Assembly (NCBI GenBank): GCA_963840665.1
Contig: CAWIZO010000011.1
Location: forward strand, 186,001-250,000
Reading direction: 5' to 3'
DNA: 64,000 bases
Source of the DNA: DATFTE01 sp963840665
Lineage (GTDB): Bacteria > Acidobacteriota > Terriglobia > Terriglobales > Acidobacteriaceae
Shown: positions 32,725 to 41,555 of the stretch, one piece after another
Position numbering within the stretch: the first letter of the stretch is position 1
How the letters are laid out: each line of letters starts with the position of its first letter
Translations under genes and position numbers: made by a program
The notes under the pieces: generated by a model
The model's database searches: none
The model's input: the letters and a program-made list of their open reading frames with translations, nothing else
Told to the model about the DNA's origin: nothing

Positions 32725-33729
32725 CTAGAAAAGCGAGAGCTGTTCGCTGCTCACTTCGACCGCCGGATGACTCTTCCGGCTGTAGCGCTCATACGAGTTA
32801 CGGATGCCATACTTCTCTCGCAGGCGCGACATCAGTTGTGAAATTCGCTGGCCGTAGGTTTTAGGAAGGAATGCTCCATCTTTATACCGTTCTCGATAGC
32901 TGGCTGCGAGTTTTGGAAATTCCTGATCGAGAAACGGAAGGAACACCGCCGCCGAACAGGGTTTCAAAAATAGTGGATTGGCGAAAATATATTTCCCTTT
33001 CGCCTCAGCCACGGCGCGAACCAGAGCTTCGAGATCTTTCGGCGAGTCCGTAATCCCCGGCATGACCGGAGCGCAAATGACTCCCGCATTCACTCCGGCC
33101 TCATTCAATTTCTGCATCGCTTCCAGCCGAAGATCAGGACGCGGCGCGCGCGGTTCGAGAATCCGCGCGAGATCGGCGTTCAGAGTCGTAATGGTGATAT
33201 TCACAAAAAGTTGGTTGTTCTCGCTGATCTTCTTTAATAGATCGGTGTCGCGGACTACCAGATTCGATTTCGTAACGATGCCCAGTTCGAGACCCTGGTG
33301 TCGTGCAAATTCCTCGAGGATGGTTCGGGTGATTTCATAGCGCCGTTCGGCAGGTTGGTAAGGATCGGTTGCCGTGCCCAGCGCGATCTCTTCGCCGGGC
33401 TTGACTCGTCGTAGCTCCTGGCGCAGAAGATTGGCCGCGTGCTGCTTGACATAAATCTTCTGCTCGAAGTCGATGCCATCGCGCTTCTCCATGAACTCGT
33501 GGGTATAGCGCGCATAACAGTATTTGCAGGCGAATTCGCAGCCGCGATAGGGATTGATGGTCCAGGTAAACGGCATACGCACCCCGGTGCAGCGGTTGAG
33601 CAGGGAACGCACGGGCAAAGTGAAGTACTCGACTTCATGGCCCTGCCTCACGGATTCTCCATGCGCTGCAAGGCGGGCGATACCGACAAGGCGAGTGCCG
33701 GAGTCGGGGAGGAGAGGCAGGCTGGACAT
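32725..33729 (-). CDS. Radical SAM protein, PA0069/SplB-like family
   Basis: With the ATG at 33729 the protein has 334 aa. Its radical SAM motif is NPYRGCEFACKYCYARYTHEF (CxxxCxxC), followed by the ALGTATDPYQPAERRYEITRTILE segment typical of PA0069-like and spore-photoproduct-lyase-related proteins. Later regions include IVTKSNLVVRDTDLLKKI and RAPRPDLRLEAMQKLNEAGV. The family binds a [4Fe-4S] cluster and SAM; its reaction is not established, though a nucleic-acid repair link has been suggested for relatives. The TTG at 33765 is upstream of the predicted transcription start, so the ATG is preferred. It has its own strong promoter. Confidence 0.92.
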   Translation of the reverse strand: MSSLPLLPDSGTRLVGIARLAAHGESVRQGHEVEYFTLPVRSLLNRCTGVRMPFTWTINPYRGCEFACKYCYARYTHEFMEKRDGIDFEQKIYVKQHAANLLRQELRRVKPGEEIALGTATDPYQPAERRYEITRTILEEFARHQGLELGIVTKSNLVVRDTDLLKKISENNQLFVNITITTLNADLARILEPRAPRPDLRLEAMQKLNEAGVNAGVICAPVMPGITDSPKDLEALVRAVAEAKGKYIFANPLFLKPCSAAVFLPFLDQEFPKLAASYRERYKDGAFLPKTYGQRISQLMSRLREKYGIRNSYERYSRKSHPAVEVSSEQLSLF

Positions 33730-33748
33730 ATTCGCCGTTTGTTCGCCT

Positions 33749-33778
33749 ATAATAGCCGGATTCAAAAGACGACGTCAA
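33749..33778 (-). promoter_or_regulatory. Sigma-70-type promoter of the PA0069-like gene
   Basis: Minus strand TTGACG (33778-33773), an 18-nt spacer and TATTAT (33754-33749). The transcript would start near 33741, just ahead of the ATG at 33729. Confidence 0.75.
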
Positions 33779-33816
33779 GCGAGAGTAGGGACCCGAAGAT
33801 TGCGACTCCGGTCAAG

Positions 33817-34392
33817 TCATTCGCGAACGGTAGAGGCGGAGTACGATAACTCAACAAAGCCGTTCTTGTACGCAACCACGTTCTTTAAATCCCATCTCTC
33901 TTCCGCTAGAGAGCCACCGAATAGCCGCAGTCCGTCGCCCAACAGGACAGGAGCTACCGTCAACCTGATTTCGTCCACCAAGCCGAGTTCGAGAAAACGC
34001 TGCGATAACACGGCTCCGCCCACGAGCCAGATATTTCGATATCGAGGCGCGAGTTTCTCATCAAGCAGTGTCTGGAGATCACCCGAATAGAACTCGACGT
34101 TATTCCTTGTCGACGGCAATTTTCTTCCCGTAACCACTACGGTGGGAGTATCGCCATACGGCCAGCCCAGTTCAAGCGCATGTTCATAGGTGCGGGAACC
34201 GAGCACATAACAATCTATGGATTTGATGAAGGCCGCGATTTCTTCCTGAGAAATCGAAACTCCCGCTTCGTAGACGCTTCCATCAGCCTCTAGCCACGAG
34301 ACACTGTTATCTTTCCTCGCGATGAACCCATCAAGGCTTGAAACCGCGTGCAAGGTAACTCTTGATCTGGTTGTGTTTCCCTCGCTCAACAT
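33817..34392 (-). CDS. Dihydrofolate reductase-like (RibD C-terminal domain) protein, 191 aa
   Basis: The ATG at 34392 has AGGAGAAATC directly upstream; longer frames are not needed. The sequence reads RVTLHAVSSLDGFIARKDNSVSWL, FIKSIDCYVLGSRTYEHALELGWPY, TVVVTGRKLP, NIWLVGGAVLSQRFLELGLVDEIRLTVAPVLLGDGLRLF. This is the DHFR-like fold of the RibD C-terminal family (yyaP/yibB-type), which binds NADPH. It is not a classical FolA, and the substrate is unknown. The deaminase half of RibD is absent. It is transcribed on its own, about 40 nt beyond the radical SAM promoter region. Confidence 0.9.
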   Translation of the reverse strand: MLSEGNTTRSRVTLHAVSSLDGFIARKDNSVSWLEADGSVYEAGVSISQEEIAAFIKSIDCYVLGSRTYEHALELGWPYGDTPTVVVTGRKLPSTRNNVEFYSGDLQTLLDEKLAPRYRNIWLVGGAVLSQRFLELGLVDEIRLTVAPVLLGDGLRLFGGSLAEERWDLKNVVAYKNGFVELSYSASTVRE

Positions 34393-34545
34393 GATTTCTC
34401 CTGGCTTTGACCTCCATCTCTGCCTGCGACCATGTCGGAGCAGGCAGCCCATACGAATCCACAAACGTCAGACTCGATCGTGGCGAGGCGGCTATCATAC
34501 GTCATTCTCGAATCCTATCGAGTTCAGACCATCGCTTTCAGCACA

Positions 34546-34878
34546 CTATAGATTTTCTTGGATGAAGCGGGGACTGAGATGAATGTCGAGTTGCACCAGT
34601 GGTGAATCACCAATCGCCTTAAAGCTGTGGATCTCGCCGGCCTTGATGACAAAGATGTCTCCAGCGCCGCCTTCGAAGGTCTTATCGCCTACGGTCCACA
34701 GGCCACGGCCTTCACGGATGAACTGGATCTCGTCATAAGGATGCCGGTGCGGTCGCGGACCCGAGCCGGGCTTCCCGTTGTATAGGAACACCGAGACTCC
34801 AGTGTTGCCCTGATCGGTTCCAACAAACTCGTGCGAACTACCAACAAAGGGCAAGTCCTCCTGGCGCACGTGATACAT
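34546..34878 (-). CDS. Cupin-domain protein, 110 aa
   Basis: A single cupin fold with both motifs: G(X)5HXH(X)3,4E(X)6G appears as GPRPHRHPYDEIQFIREGRG, and the second motif as GDIFVIKAGEIHSF (G..P-like..H). The first motif's H-x-H and E would bind a metal. The start is decided by AGGAGG lying 9 nt before ATG at 34878. The two more distal starts (34887 and 35046) either overlap that ribosome-binding site or extend into the divergent promoter region. Cupins of this size are enzymes or sensors of small molecules; nothing nearby indicates the ligand. Confidence 0.9.
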   Translation of the reverse strand: MYHVRQEDLPFVGSSHEFVGTDQGNTGVSVFLYNGKPGSGPRPHRHPYDEIQFIREGRGLWTVGDKTFEGGAGDIFVIKAGEIHSFKAIGDSPLVQLDIHLSPRFIQENL

Positions 34879-35097
34879 GTCGGTCATCCTCCTGTGGGAT
34901 TGGATGACTGTTGCTGGGGTTTGGCTCCGCGGGTATCGCCGAAATGCTGCTGGCGGTATCGCGACCCTACTTCTCGGAAAGAAAATGGGACAATAGAGGT
35001 CTTTCCTTAGTGTTGGTGAAAGGGATGCAAGGCTCTTTGGCACCATTGACTTTTATCCACAACAAGACAATCGTGAGTTATCCAGGAGGCACGATTG

Positions 35098-38000
35098 ATG
35101 CCCCGCTTACGCCACTTTGGCCTTTGTGTCTCGCTCGTTTGCGCCGTGCTTCTTCCGTGGGTATCGGGCGCGCAAGTAAACCTAGTATCGACACCACACG
35201 ATCCTATTGGCAGCGGCCCGGCGTGGGTGGCGGTTGCTGATCTCAACGGAGACGGCAAAGCAGATATCGTTGCAACTAACAGCTTGGACAACACCATCAG
35301 CGTGCTGCTGAGCAATGGTGACGGCACATTTCGTCCAGCGGTTACCTATGCAGTCGGCACGCAACCAACTGGCGTGGCAACCGGTGATTTCGATGGAGAC
35401 GGGAAACCCGACGTTGCTGTTGCTCTCGCGGGCACTAAGGCAGTCTCAGTGTTGCTCGGCAATGGCGACGGAACCCTGCGTGCCGCGACGAGCTATCCCA
35501 CCAGCGATGTAACGCAGCGCATCGTGGTGGCAGACTTCAATGGCGACGGCAAGCTTGACCTGGCCGCGACAGATTTTTCCGCGGGAGTGGATGTCCTACT
35601 TGGAAATGGGGACGGCACATTCGGGCCAGCCTTAACGACTCCGACGGGAGCCTATCCAGTGGCTCTGGCGACGGGTGACCTTAACCGCGACGGCAAGCCC
35701 GATCTTGCGTTCAGCAACAACAACGGAATCGACGTAACGATCCTTCTGGGAAAAGGAGACGGGACGTTCGATACCGGGGCGAGTTACTCGTTCTCGGCCT
35801 CCATTCTGGGAATTGTTGTGGCCGACTTAAATCTGGATGGCAAACTCGACATCCTTGAGGCGGATACTCATTCCTTTACTGGGGGAAGCACGGCAGTTTC
35901 GGTGCTACTGGGGAATGGCGATGGAACCTTCGCGGCTCCCGTCGCTTATGACTATGCAGTCGATCCGGTCGACGTTATCGTTGCGGATTTCAACGGAGAT
36001 GGCAAGCCGGACGTAGCGCTAACTGATCAAGTGACGAACAATGTCCGTATCCTGCTTGGCAATGGCGACGGCACGCTCAACAAGTTCGCTCAATATGCGG
36101 CGGGCCTGTCGCCCGAGGGCATGGCCGCGGGTGACTTTCGAGGAAACGGCACGACGGATCTTGCGACAGCGAACTATGAAAGCAACGACGTCAGTATCCT
36201 GCTTGGCAACGGCGATGGCACCTTCGCCGGAGCGCGGGCATTCGATGTGGGTTCTACTCCGCTGACGTTTCAGTCGAATCCTACCGTGGTGGTCGGGGAC
36301 TTCAATCGCGATGGAAAGATCGACGTGACGTTACCCACGCAGGGCATCGTGTTGATGCTTGGAAATGGCGACGGCACGTTGCAGCCGGCAACATTCTTGA
36401 ATGCAGCGCAGGGATACACGAATGGCGGCCTGATCGCCGCCGACTTCAACAACGATCGGAATCTTGATCTTGCCGTGACTTCACCCTTCGATATGGGCGG
36501 AGGTTTCCAGACCGCGGCAGCTTTTCTGGGGAACGGAAACGGGACGTTTCAGGCCGAGACAGACTATGGGGTCAACCCGCCGCTCTGTGTTACGTCCGCG
36601 GACTTCAACTCCGATGGCATTCTCGATTTGCTGGTTGCAGGAGCGCAAGCTGGGAGCATTCTTCTGGGTGACGGCACCGGGAAATTCCAGGCTAGTCTCG
36701 CGGTTATGCCCCCCGGGAGTGCCGTAGTGGCAGGTGACTTCAACGGCGACGGTCAGGCGGACGCACTCTTCTTCGACGGCACGAATCTCAGGCTCGCCGC
36801 GGGCAACGGAGACGGTACATTTCAAACTACGACCCTCTCTTACACATTTAGCGGTTCACCGGCAGCCTCGGCAATGGCGACTGGGGATTTCAACGGAGAT
36901 GGCACCCTCGATGTTGCTGTTGTGAACAACGGCCTCAGCGGATCAGTCAGTGTATTGCTCGGCAATGGCGATGGGACCTTCCAGGCGCCGGTGAACTATG
37001 CGGCCGGGGACGCTCCACAGTCGATTGCCGTTACAGATATCAATGGTGACGGCCATCAAGATCTGGTCCTGGCGTTGCGCTCAGGAGCGGTGGTGGTGCT
37101 GGTTGGCAACGGCGACGGAACTTTCCAGCCGATGCTCAGTTTCGGATCGACGGACCTTCCAGGTACGAGCGGCGGCGGAATGGTCTCGGTAGGCGTCGCT
37201 GACCTGAACGGCGACGGGCGGCCGGATGTGATCGTCGCTGACGGTCTTGGGAATCCGTCGAAGCTGCAGTTTGGAACCGTCACAGTTTTATTGAACCAGA
37301 CGGGAATTTCGTCCCGGGCGACGAGCATCACTCTTAGCAGTTCGCTGAATCCGGCTGCCAGCGGACAATCTGTCACACTGACCGCCATTGTCGCCCCGGC
37401 AGGCGGTTCCGGTAGCCCGACCGGTTCGGTCAACTTCCTGGACGGATCCAATGTTGTCGGCGTTGTTCCCTTGAGTGGCGGCGGAGCCTTGTTCACAACC
37501 TCCGCGCTCAGCGTCGGCAATCATAACTTGACTGCTTCGTACTCCGGCGACAACTCCTTTGCAGGTAGCTCCAGCGTTCCGTTGGCGGAAGTGGTCAATG
37601 CCGCTCCCTTCACGGTATCGGCTTCCGGCACAGGAAGTGCGACCGTCAGCGCCGGGCAGCCCGCTCAATATCAGCTCACTCTTGCTCCCGGAACCGCGCA
37701 AAGCCAAAGCGTGAATCTAAGCTGTAGCGGCGCTCCGACCGGCGCCACTTGCACGGTGTCTCCGGCTTCGTTGACTTTGAGTGGGTCCAGTTCAAGCCCA
37801 GTCACCGTGACCGTTCAGACCTCCGCAAGAATGGCGTCGCTTGCGGCCAGCACAAGACCAATTCAGGCCCCTCGAAAATGGAATACATTCTGGCTGGGGT
37901 TGTTTCTTGCAGGTGTGATAATTTCGGGCCGACCTCAACGCCGGGTGACTCGACTTAGTATTCCCTTGGCGCTGTTGCTCCTGCTCAGCGCATGTGGCGG

Positions 38001-38118
38001 CGGATCGAGTAGTTCGGGTGGATCGAACCCTACTCCCAGCGGCAACTACACGCTTACGATCACGGCGCAGTCCACAATCGGCACACAGCAGATCCAACTT
38101 AAGCTGATAGTGCAATAG
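35098..38118 (+). CDS. Secreted VCBS/FG-GAP-repeat protein with Ig-like domain and C-terminal membrane-type tail, 1006 aa
   Basis: ATG at 35098 has CAGGAGG 9 nt upstream. After the signal peptide (VLLPWVSGAQ) come about fourteen calcium-binding-loop repeats of the type DLNGDGKADIV...LLGNGDGTF (about residues 45-740), forming beta-propellers. An Ig-like domain (about 745-835, SVNFLDGSNVVG...LTASYSGDNSFAGSS) and a second beta domain follow. The tail is unusual: a hydrophobic helix (FWLGLFLAGVIISG), RPQRR, a second hydrophobic helix, then ACGGGSSSSGG and a beta strand to the end. It may anchor or sort the protein. Cell-surface adhesion or polysaccharide binding is likely. It converges on the radical SAM gene, overlapping it by 20 nt. 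Confidence 0.88.
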   Translation: MPRLRHFGLCVSLVCAVLLPWVSGAQVNLVSTPHDPIGSGPAWVAVADLNGDGKADIVATNSLDNTISVLLSNGDGTFRPAVTYAVGTQPTGVATGDFDGDGKPDVAVALAGTKAVSVLLGNGDGTLRAATSYPTSDVTQRIVVADFNGDGKLDLAATDFSAGVDVLLGNGDGTFGPALTTPTGAYPVALATGDLNRDGKPDLAFSNNNGIDVTILLGKGDGTFDTGASYSFSASILGIVVADLNLDGKLDILEADTHSFTGGSTAVSVLLGNGDGTFAAPVAYDYAVDPVDVIVADFNGDGKPDVALTDQVTNNVRILLGNGDGTLNKFAQYAAGLSPEGMAAGDFRGNGTTDLATANYESNDVSILLGNGDGTFAGARAFDVGSTPLTFQSNPTVVVGDFNRDGKIDVTLPTQGIVLMLGNGDGTLQPATFLNAAQGYTNGGLIAADFNNDRNLDLAVTSPFDMGGGFQTAAAFLGNGNGTFQAETDYGVNPPLCVTSADFNSDGILDLLVAGAQAGSILLGDGTGKFQASLAVMPPGSAVVAGDFNGDGQADALFFDGTNLRLAAGNGDGTFQTTTLSYTFSGSPAASAMATGDFNGDGTLDVAVVNNGLSGSVSVLLGNGDGTFQAPVNYAAGDAPQSIAVTDINGDGHQDLVLALRSGAVVVLVGNGDGTFQPMLSFGSTDLPGTSGGGMVSVGVADLNGDGRPDVIVADGLGNPSKLQFGTVTVLLNQTGISSRATSITLSSSLNPAASGQSVTLTAIVAPAGGSGSPTGSVNFLDGSNVVGVVPLSGGGALFTTSALSVGNHNLTASYSGDNSFAGSSSVPLAEVVNAAPFTVSASGTGSATVSAGQPAQYQLTLAPGTAQSQSVNLSCSGAPTGATCTVSPASLTLSGSSSSPVTVTVQTSARMASLAASTRPIQAPRKWNTFWLGLFLAGVIISGRPQRRVTRLSIPLALLLLLSACGGGSSSSGGSNPTPSGNYTLTITAQSTIGTQQIQLKLIVQ

Positions 38119-39790
38119 CGTCGCTGCCGGCCTGCGTCAACGGCGCGTCGGGAATTTCCGGATGCAGCGCGCGCATCAGCACTTGCTGGTGGCGTTCGAT
38201 GAATCCGTTTCGCAGCCGAAGCAGATCCGCGAGGAATCCTTTCCGCTGGCGACCGAGCCTGGCGCTGGTCCAGTCATGCAATTGCCCCGTTGCATGAAAT
38301 TCCACCAAATCTTCTAGCACGCTGAAGAGCACGTGATTGCTGGCCCGGGTGATGCGGCGTAAATCTTCTTTGTATTGCGGCAGGTCCGGCAAAGATGGGA
38401 ACAGGTGCTCGATGATGGCCGTCTCGTTCCACGTCCAATTGAGTTGCGGAGAGAGCGCGCGGTAGCCGTGAATCCATCCCCAGACATCAACGATTTCACG
38501 GACGGCGCGATAGAGCACGGTCACCTTGGGGTCAAGAAAGTCGTAGTCAGGGGCGATGACATCTCCGCGCAAGCGCCCCGCCTGTTCCAGTTCATCTTTG
38601 ATCGCGGTGCCGTCGTAGGGGAGCATGCGGCAGAAGACAGCGGCCGCGCTGCCGTCGCCGACAATGGTGCGCAGGAAGTGCAGGTTCTCGCGAATCGAGG
38701 CCAGCGTGCTCGAAGGATCGAACATCATGAATCCGAATTCGAACATCAGGCCGATCTGCTTCAGCATCTCGACGGCACGAAGATTCTGCTCCACGGTGAT
38801 CTGTTTATGCAGCACTTTCAGGCCTTCGTCATTTCCCGATTCAAGCCCCATGTAAACGAGATAGAGTCCCGCGTCCCGCATGGCCGAGAAGATTTCGGGC
38901 TCGACCGCGTCGGCCCGGCAGTTCATTTTCCAGATCACGCGTTTCGGCAGTCCGCTGCGGTGGAGTTCGTTGACAAACTCGCCCGCCCAGCGCCTCCAGA
39001 CGGGCCCGAACAAGGGAAAATCGTCATCCTGAAACAGGAAGATGGTGATGCCACGCTGTTCGTGCAGCATGCGCATTTCTTCGACGACTTTGGCGGGCTT
39101 GCGGGTGCGAACGATCTTGCCGGGCGCGGTGCGATAAAAAGTCTGAATCGAACAGAACGAGCAGGTGCGCGCGCAACCACGGCTCGCCAGCAAGGGCATC
39201 GCTTTGCGTCCTAACGCGGCCTCCGGTTCGAAAGCGCGTTCCGGATACGGCAGGCGATCGAGGTCGTCGACCAATGCGCGCATGGGAGTGGTGACGAGTT
39301 CCTGATCGCGACGAAAAGCGATGCCCTGAAGAGTGCGCCAGTCACGGCCGGTGCCGATCACATCAGCCAACTCAAGCAGGGTCAACTCTCCTTCAAAGCG
39401 CACCACGCTGTCGAGTTGCGGAATAAGTTCCAGCGTTTTTTGCCAACTGAGGCTGGGGAAGTGTCCGCCCATGGTGAAGTGGCAAGCCACTCCTGCGCCT
39501 CGGAGCTTGTCGATCAACATGGAGAAGCGCGGAATATAAAACTGGAAGATTAAAGAGAATCCGATGATGATGGGATGGCTGTCGAGCGCGGTCTTGACGA
39601 TGGCATCAGCGTCGGCCTCGAAGTCACAGATCTCGACGTCGTATCCGTGCTGGCGCAGCGTGGAAGCCAGATATCCCAGACCAAGATTGCCCTGGTGCTG
39701 GAAGCCCACCAGCATGACGGGACGGCTGGTGTCACGCGTTTGAGCCAAGGGAGAACTATTTAGAACGGTCAGAGGAGCGTGCGTCGACAT
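38099..39790 (-). CDS. Cobalamin-binding-type radical SAM protein (B12-rSAM), 563 aa
   Basis: The N-terminus (about residues 24-150) is a B12-binding-like Rossmann domain (PVMLVGFQHQGNLGLGYLAS ... FTMGGHFPSLSW ... FEGELTLLEL). It lacks the DxHxxG axial-ligand motif. The radical SAM barrel follows, with C206, C210 and C213 (SRGCARTCSFC), a glycine-rich GLESGNDEGLKVL segment and FGFMMFDPSST. The last 150 residues are helical and carry no auxiliary-cluster cysteine set. Members methylate, ring-contract or otherwise modify unactivated carbons; some modify peptides. It is preceded by a 72-codon gene with a 60-nt gap on the same strand, which makes a precursor-enzyme pair possible. The substrate is unknown. 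Confidence 0.92.
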   Translation of the reverse strand: MSTHAPLTVLNSSPLAQTRDTSRPVMLVGFQHQGNLGLGYLASTLRQHGYDVEICDFEADADAIVKTALDSHPIIIGFSLIFQFYIPRFSMLIDKLRGAGVACHFTMGGHFPSLSWQKTLELIPQLDSVVRFEGELTLLELADVIGTGRDWRTLQGIAFRRDQELVTTPMRALVDDLDRLPYPERAFEPEAALGRKAMPLLASRGCARTCSFCSIQTFYRTAPGKIVRTRKPAKVVEEMRMLHEQRGITIFLFQDDDFPLFGPVWRRWAGEFVNELHRSGLPKRVIWKMNCRADAVEPEIFSAMRDAGLYLVYMGLESGNDEGLKVLHKQITVEQNLRAVEMLKQIGLMFEFGFMMFDPSSTLASIRENLHFLRTIVGDGSAAAVFCRMLPYDGTAIKDELEQAGRLRGDVIAPDYDFLDPKVTVLYRAVREIVDVWGWIHGYRALSPQLNWTWNETAIIEHLFPSLPDLPQYKEDLRRITRASNHVLFSVLEDLVEFHATGQLHDWTSARLGRQRKGFLADLLRLRNGFIERHQQVLMRALHPEIPDAPLTQAGSDAIALSA

Positions 39791-39850
39791 AAAGACTCCT
39801 TAACGAGCGTGGACGAAAGAGAGGCGGCCCGCTCAAGAGCCGCCATGAGT

Positions 39851-40069
39851 TCAACGGATGTTTCCTTGCTGTTCTTTTGCGCCCGCAACAATCGAGGCAA
39901 TTTTGGCGTAAGCCTCTCCCTGAATTCTCAGGGTTTGGGCTCTGGCTTCGAGGCTGACGGCTGCGATCTGCTTCTGGACCTCCCAGGGAACGTGCGGTCC
40001 GTAAGGGCCGTCCGGACCTGGGTCCCACCAAATGTGACCGACATACTGGAGTTCGCTCGGTATCGCCAT
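39851..40069 (-). CDS. Small protein (72 aa) upstream of the B12-rSAM gene, possible peptide substrate
   Basis: ATG at 40069 has GGGAG about 8 nt upstream. The protein begins MAIPSELQYVGHIWWDPGPD, continues GPYGPHVPWEVQKQIAA and ends in a long amphipathic helix (LEARAQTLRIQGEAYAKIASIVAGAKEQ). The Gly/Pro/aromatic front and helical rear are distinctive, and I recognise no family. Reading further upstream (to 40129) adds sequence without a ribosome-binding site. The gene is 60 nt before the radical SAM gene and probably shares its transcript. If it is the substrate, the WWDPGPDGPYGPH segment is the likeliest modified part, an inference only. It could also be an accessory protein or a non-functional frame. 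Confidence 0.6.
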   Translation of the reverse strand: MAIPSELQYVGHIWWDPGPDGPYGPHVPWEVQKQIAAVSLEARAQTLRIQGEAYAKIASIVAGAKEQQGNIR

Positions 40070-40610
40070 AAGGGTGCTCCCTTTGTGAAGAATGAGAGTC
40101 GGGGTCGGAATTGATGCAAGTCCCGACAACCGGCCACGAGCGTGACTTATGCACCCACGCTGCCAGTTACGAAGAGATGCCTAGGAAGTTTGCCGCTCAA
40201 TCAAATCAGGCGGTTGCAACAGAGCCTTGGTTTTCGCAGGGACGAAATCGAAAGCCTCACTAACCCGGCGGCTAGCGTCCTATCTTTTAAGATAGGCGGG
40301 CGATCGAGCCTCCGGTCCATAGAGATCAATGATTCGATCCGAGTCTCAGAGAGTCTACGATCCTTCCGGAATTCCTTGGGAGTCCCGAGTCCAACAATTT
40401 CCCAACATCATTAGTCATTTCGATTCAATAAGAAGCGTCGCCGGCCCATTCGACGCCCACCCATTTGGTTGCGAATTCCAACAAATTCTTGGCGCTTTCC
40501 AAAGGACTCCGAGAGCCATTCCCGCGTAAGTTCGCGACTGTGAGCAGGGAGCCGGTGACTTCCGGGACCGCTCATCCAAACCATCCGAATTTCAGAAGGA
40601 GAATGATCCG
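40070..40610. other. Intergenic stretch upstream of the B12-rSAM operon and HAF gene
   Basis: About 540 nt without a supportable gene. It contains a near-perfect palindrome CTATCTT-TT-AAGATAG (40280-40295), a candidate operator. The HAF gene's ribosome-binding site AGAAGGAGA lies at about 40595-40604. No riboswitch fold was recognised. Confidence 0.6.
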
Positions 40611-41498
40611 ATGTTCAGCAGCAAACTAAAAACCCTCTTCAGCGTCGCGTTGTTGGCAGTGTCCTCTGGTGCGATCTCCGCGCAGGCCCAGTCGACTTTT
40701 TCGTTCAAAAACATCAGCTATACGGGAGACCTGACGTTCACTCAGTTACTTGGCATCAATAACGCCGGAACCATCGCTGGATATCACGGCGCCACCATCA
40801 ACAAGGGTTTCGTCCTGACCTTGCCGTTGACCTTCACCAATGAGAATTTCCCCAACTCGGCGCAGACCCAGGTGATTGGCATCAACAACAAGGGAAACAC
40901 CGACGGTTTCTATGTTGACAACGCCGGCGTGACTCACGGCTTCCTCGACACCAAGGGCGTGTTCACGACGGTCGACTTCGCCGGGACCACGTTCAATCAG
41001 TTGCTGGGATTAAACGATGCCGGCGTGGCTAGCGGTTATTACGCCGATGCGCAAGGAAACGACCACGCTTACACCTATCTGGGCGGGAAGTTCACTTTGA
41101 TTTCGACTCCGGGTGTCAGCGCGCAGGCCACCGGCATCAACAACGAGAACCAGATTTCCGGTTTCTATGTCGATACGGCGGGAATCAACCACGGCTTCCT
41201 GATTACCAACGGAACCCTGGCGACGCTCGATTACCCGGGCGCTACTTTTACGCAGGCTCTAGGCGTGAACAACCTCAACGAAGTCGTCGGCACCTACATG
41301 GACGCGAGCGGCAACACTCACGGTTTCCTTTACGACGTGACCGCGAATATCTATGAGTCGGTGAACGATCCTAGCAACGTCGATAACACCGTGATCAACG
41401 GCATCAACGATGAAGGACAGATTGTTGGGTTCTTCACCGAGGCGACGTCTGGCAATACGCACGGACTGGTAGGCACGCTGGTTCGCTGCACGCCATAG
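40611..41498 (+). CDS. Secreted HAF-repeat protein, 295 aa
   Basis: A signal peptide (SVALLAVSSGAISAQAQ) precedes six HAF-type repeats with the core GINNxGxIxGxYxDxxGxxHGFL. Examples are GINNKGNTDGFYVDNAGVTHGFL, GLNDAGVASGYYADAQGNDHAY, GINNENQISGFYVDTAGINHGFL and GVNNLNEVVGTYMDASGNTHGFL. Each repeat also holds a TVDFAGTTFNQ-like strand. These are extracellular repeat proteins of unknown function, common in Acidobacteria. The end of the chain has a final half-repeat and GLVGTLVRCTP. It converges with a distant paralogue on the other strand (41551-42426); a terminator lies between them. Confidence 0.88.
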   Translation: MFSSKLKTLFSVALLAVSSGAISAQAQSTFSFKNISYTGDLTFTQLLGINNAGTIAGYHGATINKGFVLTLPLTFTNENFPNSAQTQVIGINNKGNTDGFYVDNAGVTHGFLDTKGVFTTVDFAGTTFNQLLGLNDAGVASGYYADAQGNDHAYTYLGGKFTLISTPGVSAQATGINNENQISGFYVDTAGINHGFLITNGTLATLDYPGATFTQALGVNNLNEVVGTYMDASGNTHGFLYDVTANIYESVNDPSNVDNTVINGINDEGQIVGFFTEATSGNTHGLVGTLVRCTP

Positions 41499-41522
41499 TT
41501 GCTTGCTTGGAGTCCCGTCGCG

Positions 41523-41555
41523 AGAAGGCCGCCTAATGGGGCGGCCTTCTTTATT
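41523..41555 (+). terminator. Terminator of the HAF gene
   Basis: An 11-bp perfect stem AGAAGGCCGCC/GGCGGCCTTCT around a 6-nt loop, followed by TTATT. The last bases overlap the end of the convergent paralogue. Confidence 0.85.

Noticed and set aside
38375..39214. Plus-strand open frame of 279 codons
   Set aside because: Antisense to the B12-type radical SAM gene and without recognisable features.
40070..40610. Riboswitch upstream of the HAF gene
   Set aside because: I could not identify conserved cores of cobalamin, cyclic-di-GMP or SAM riboswitches; only a short palindrome is visible.
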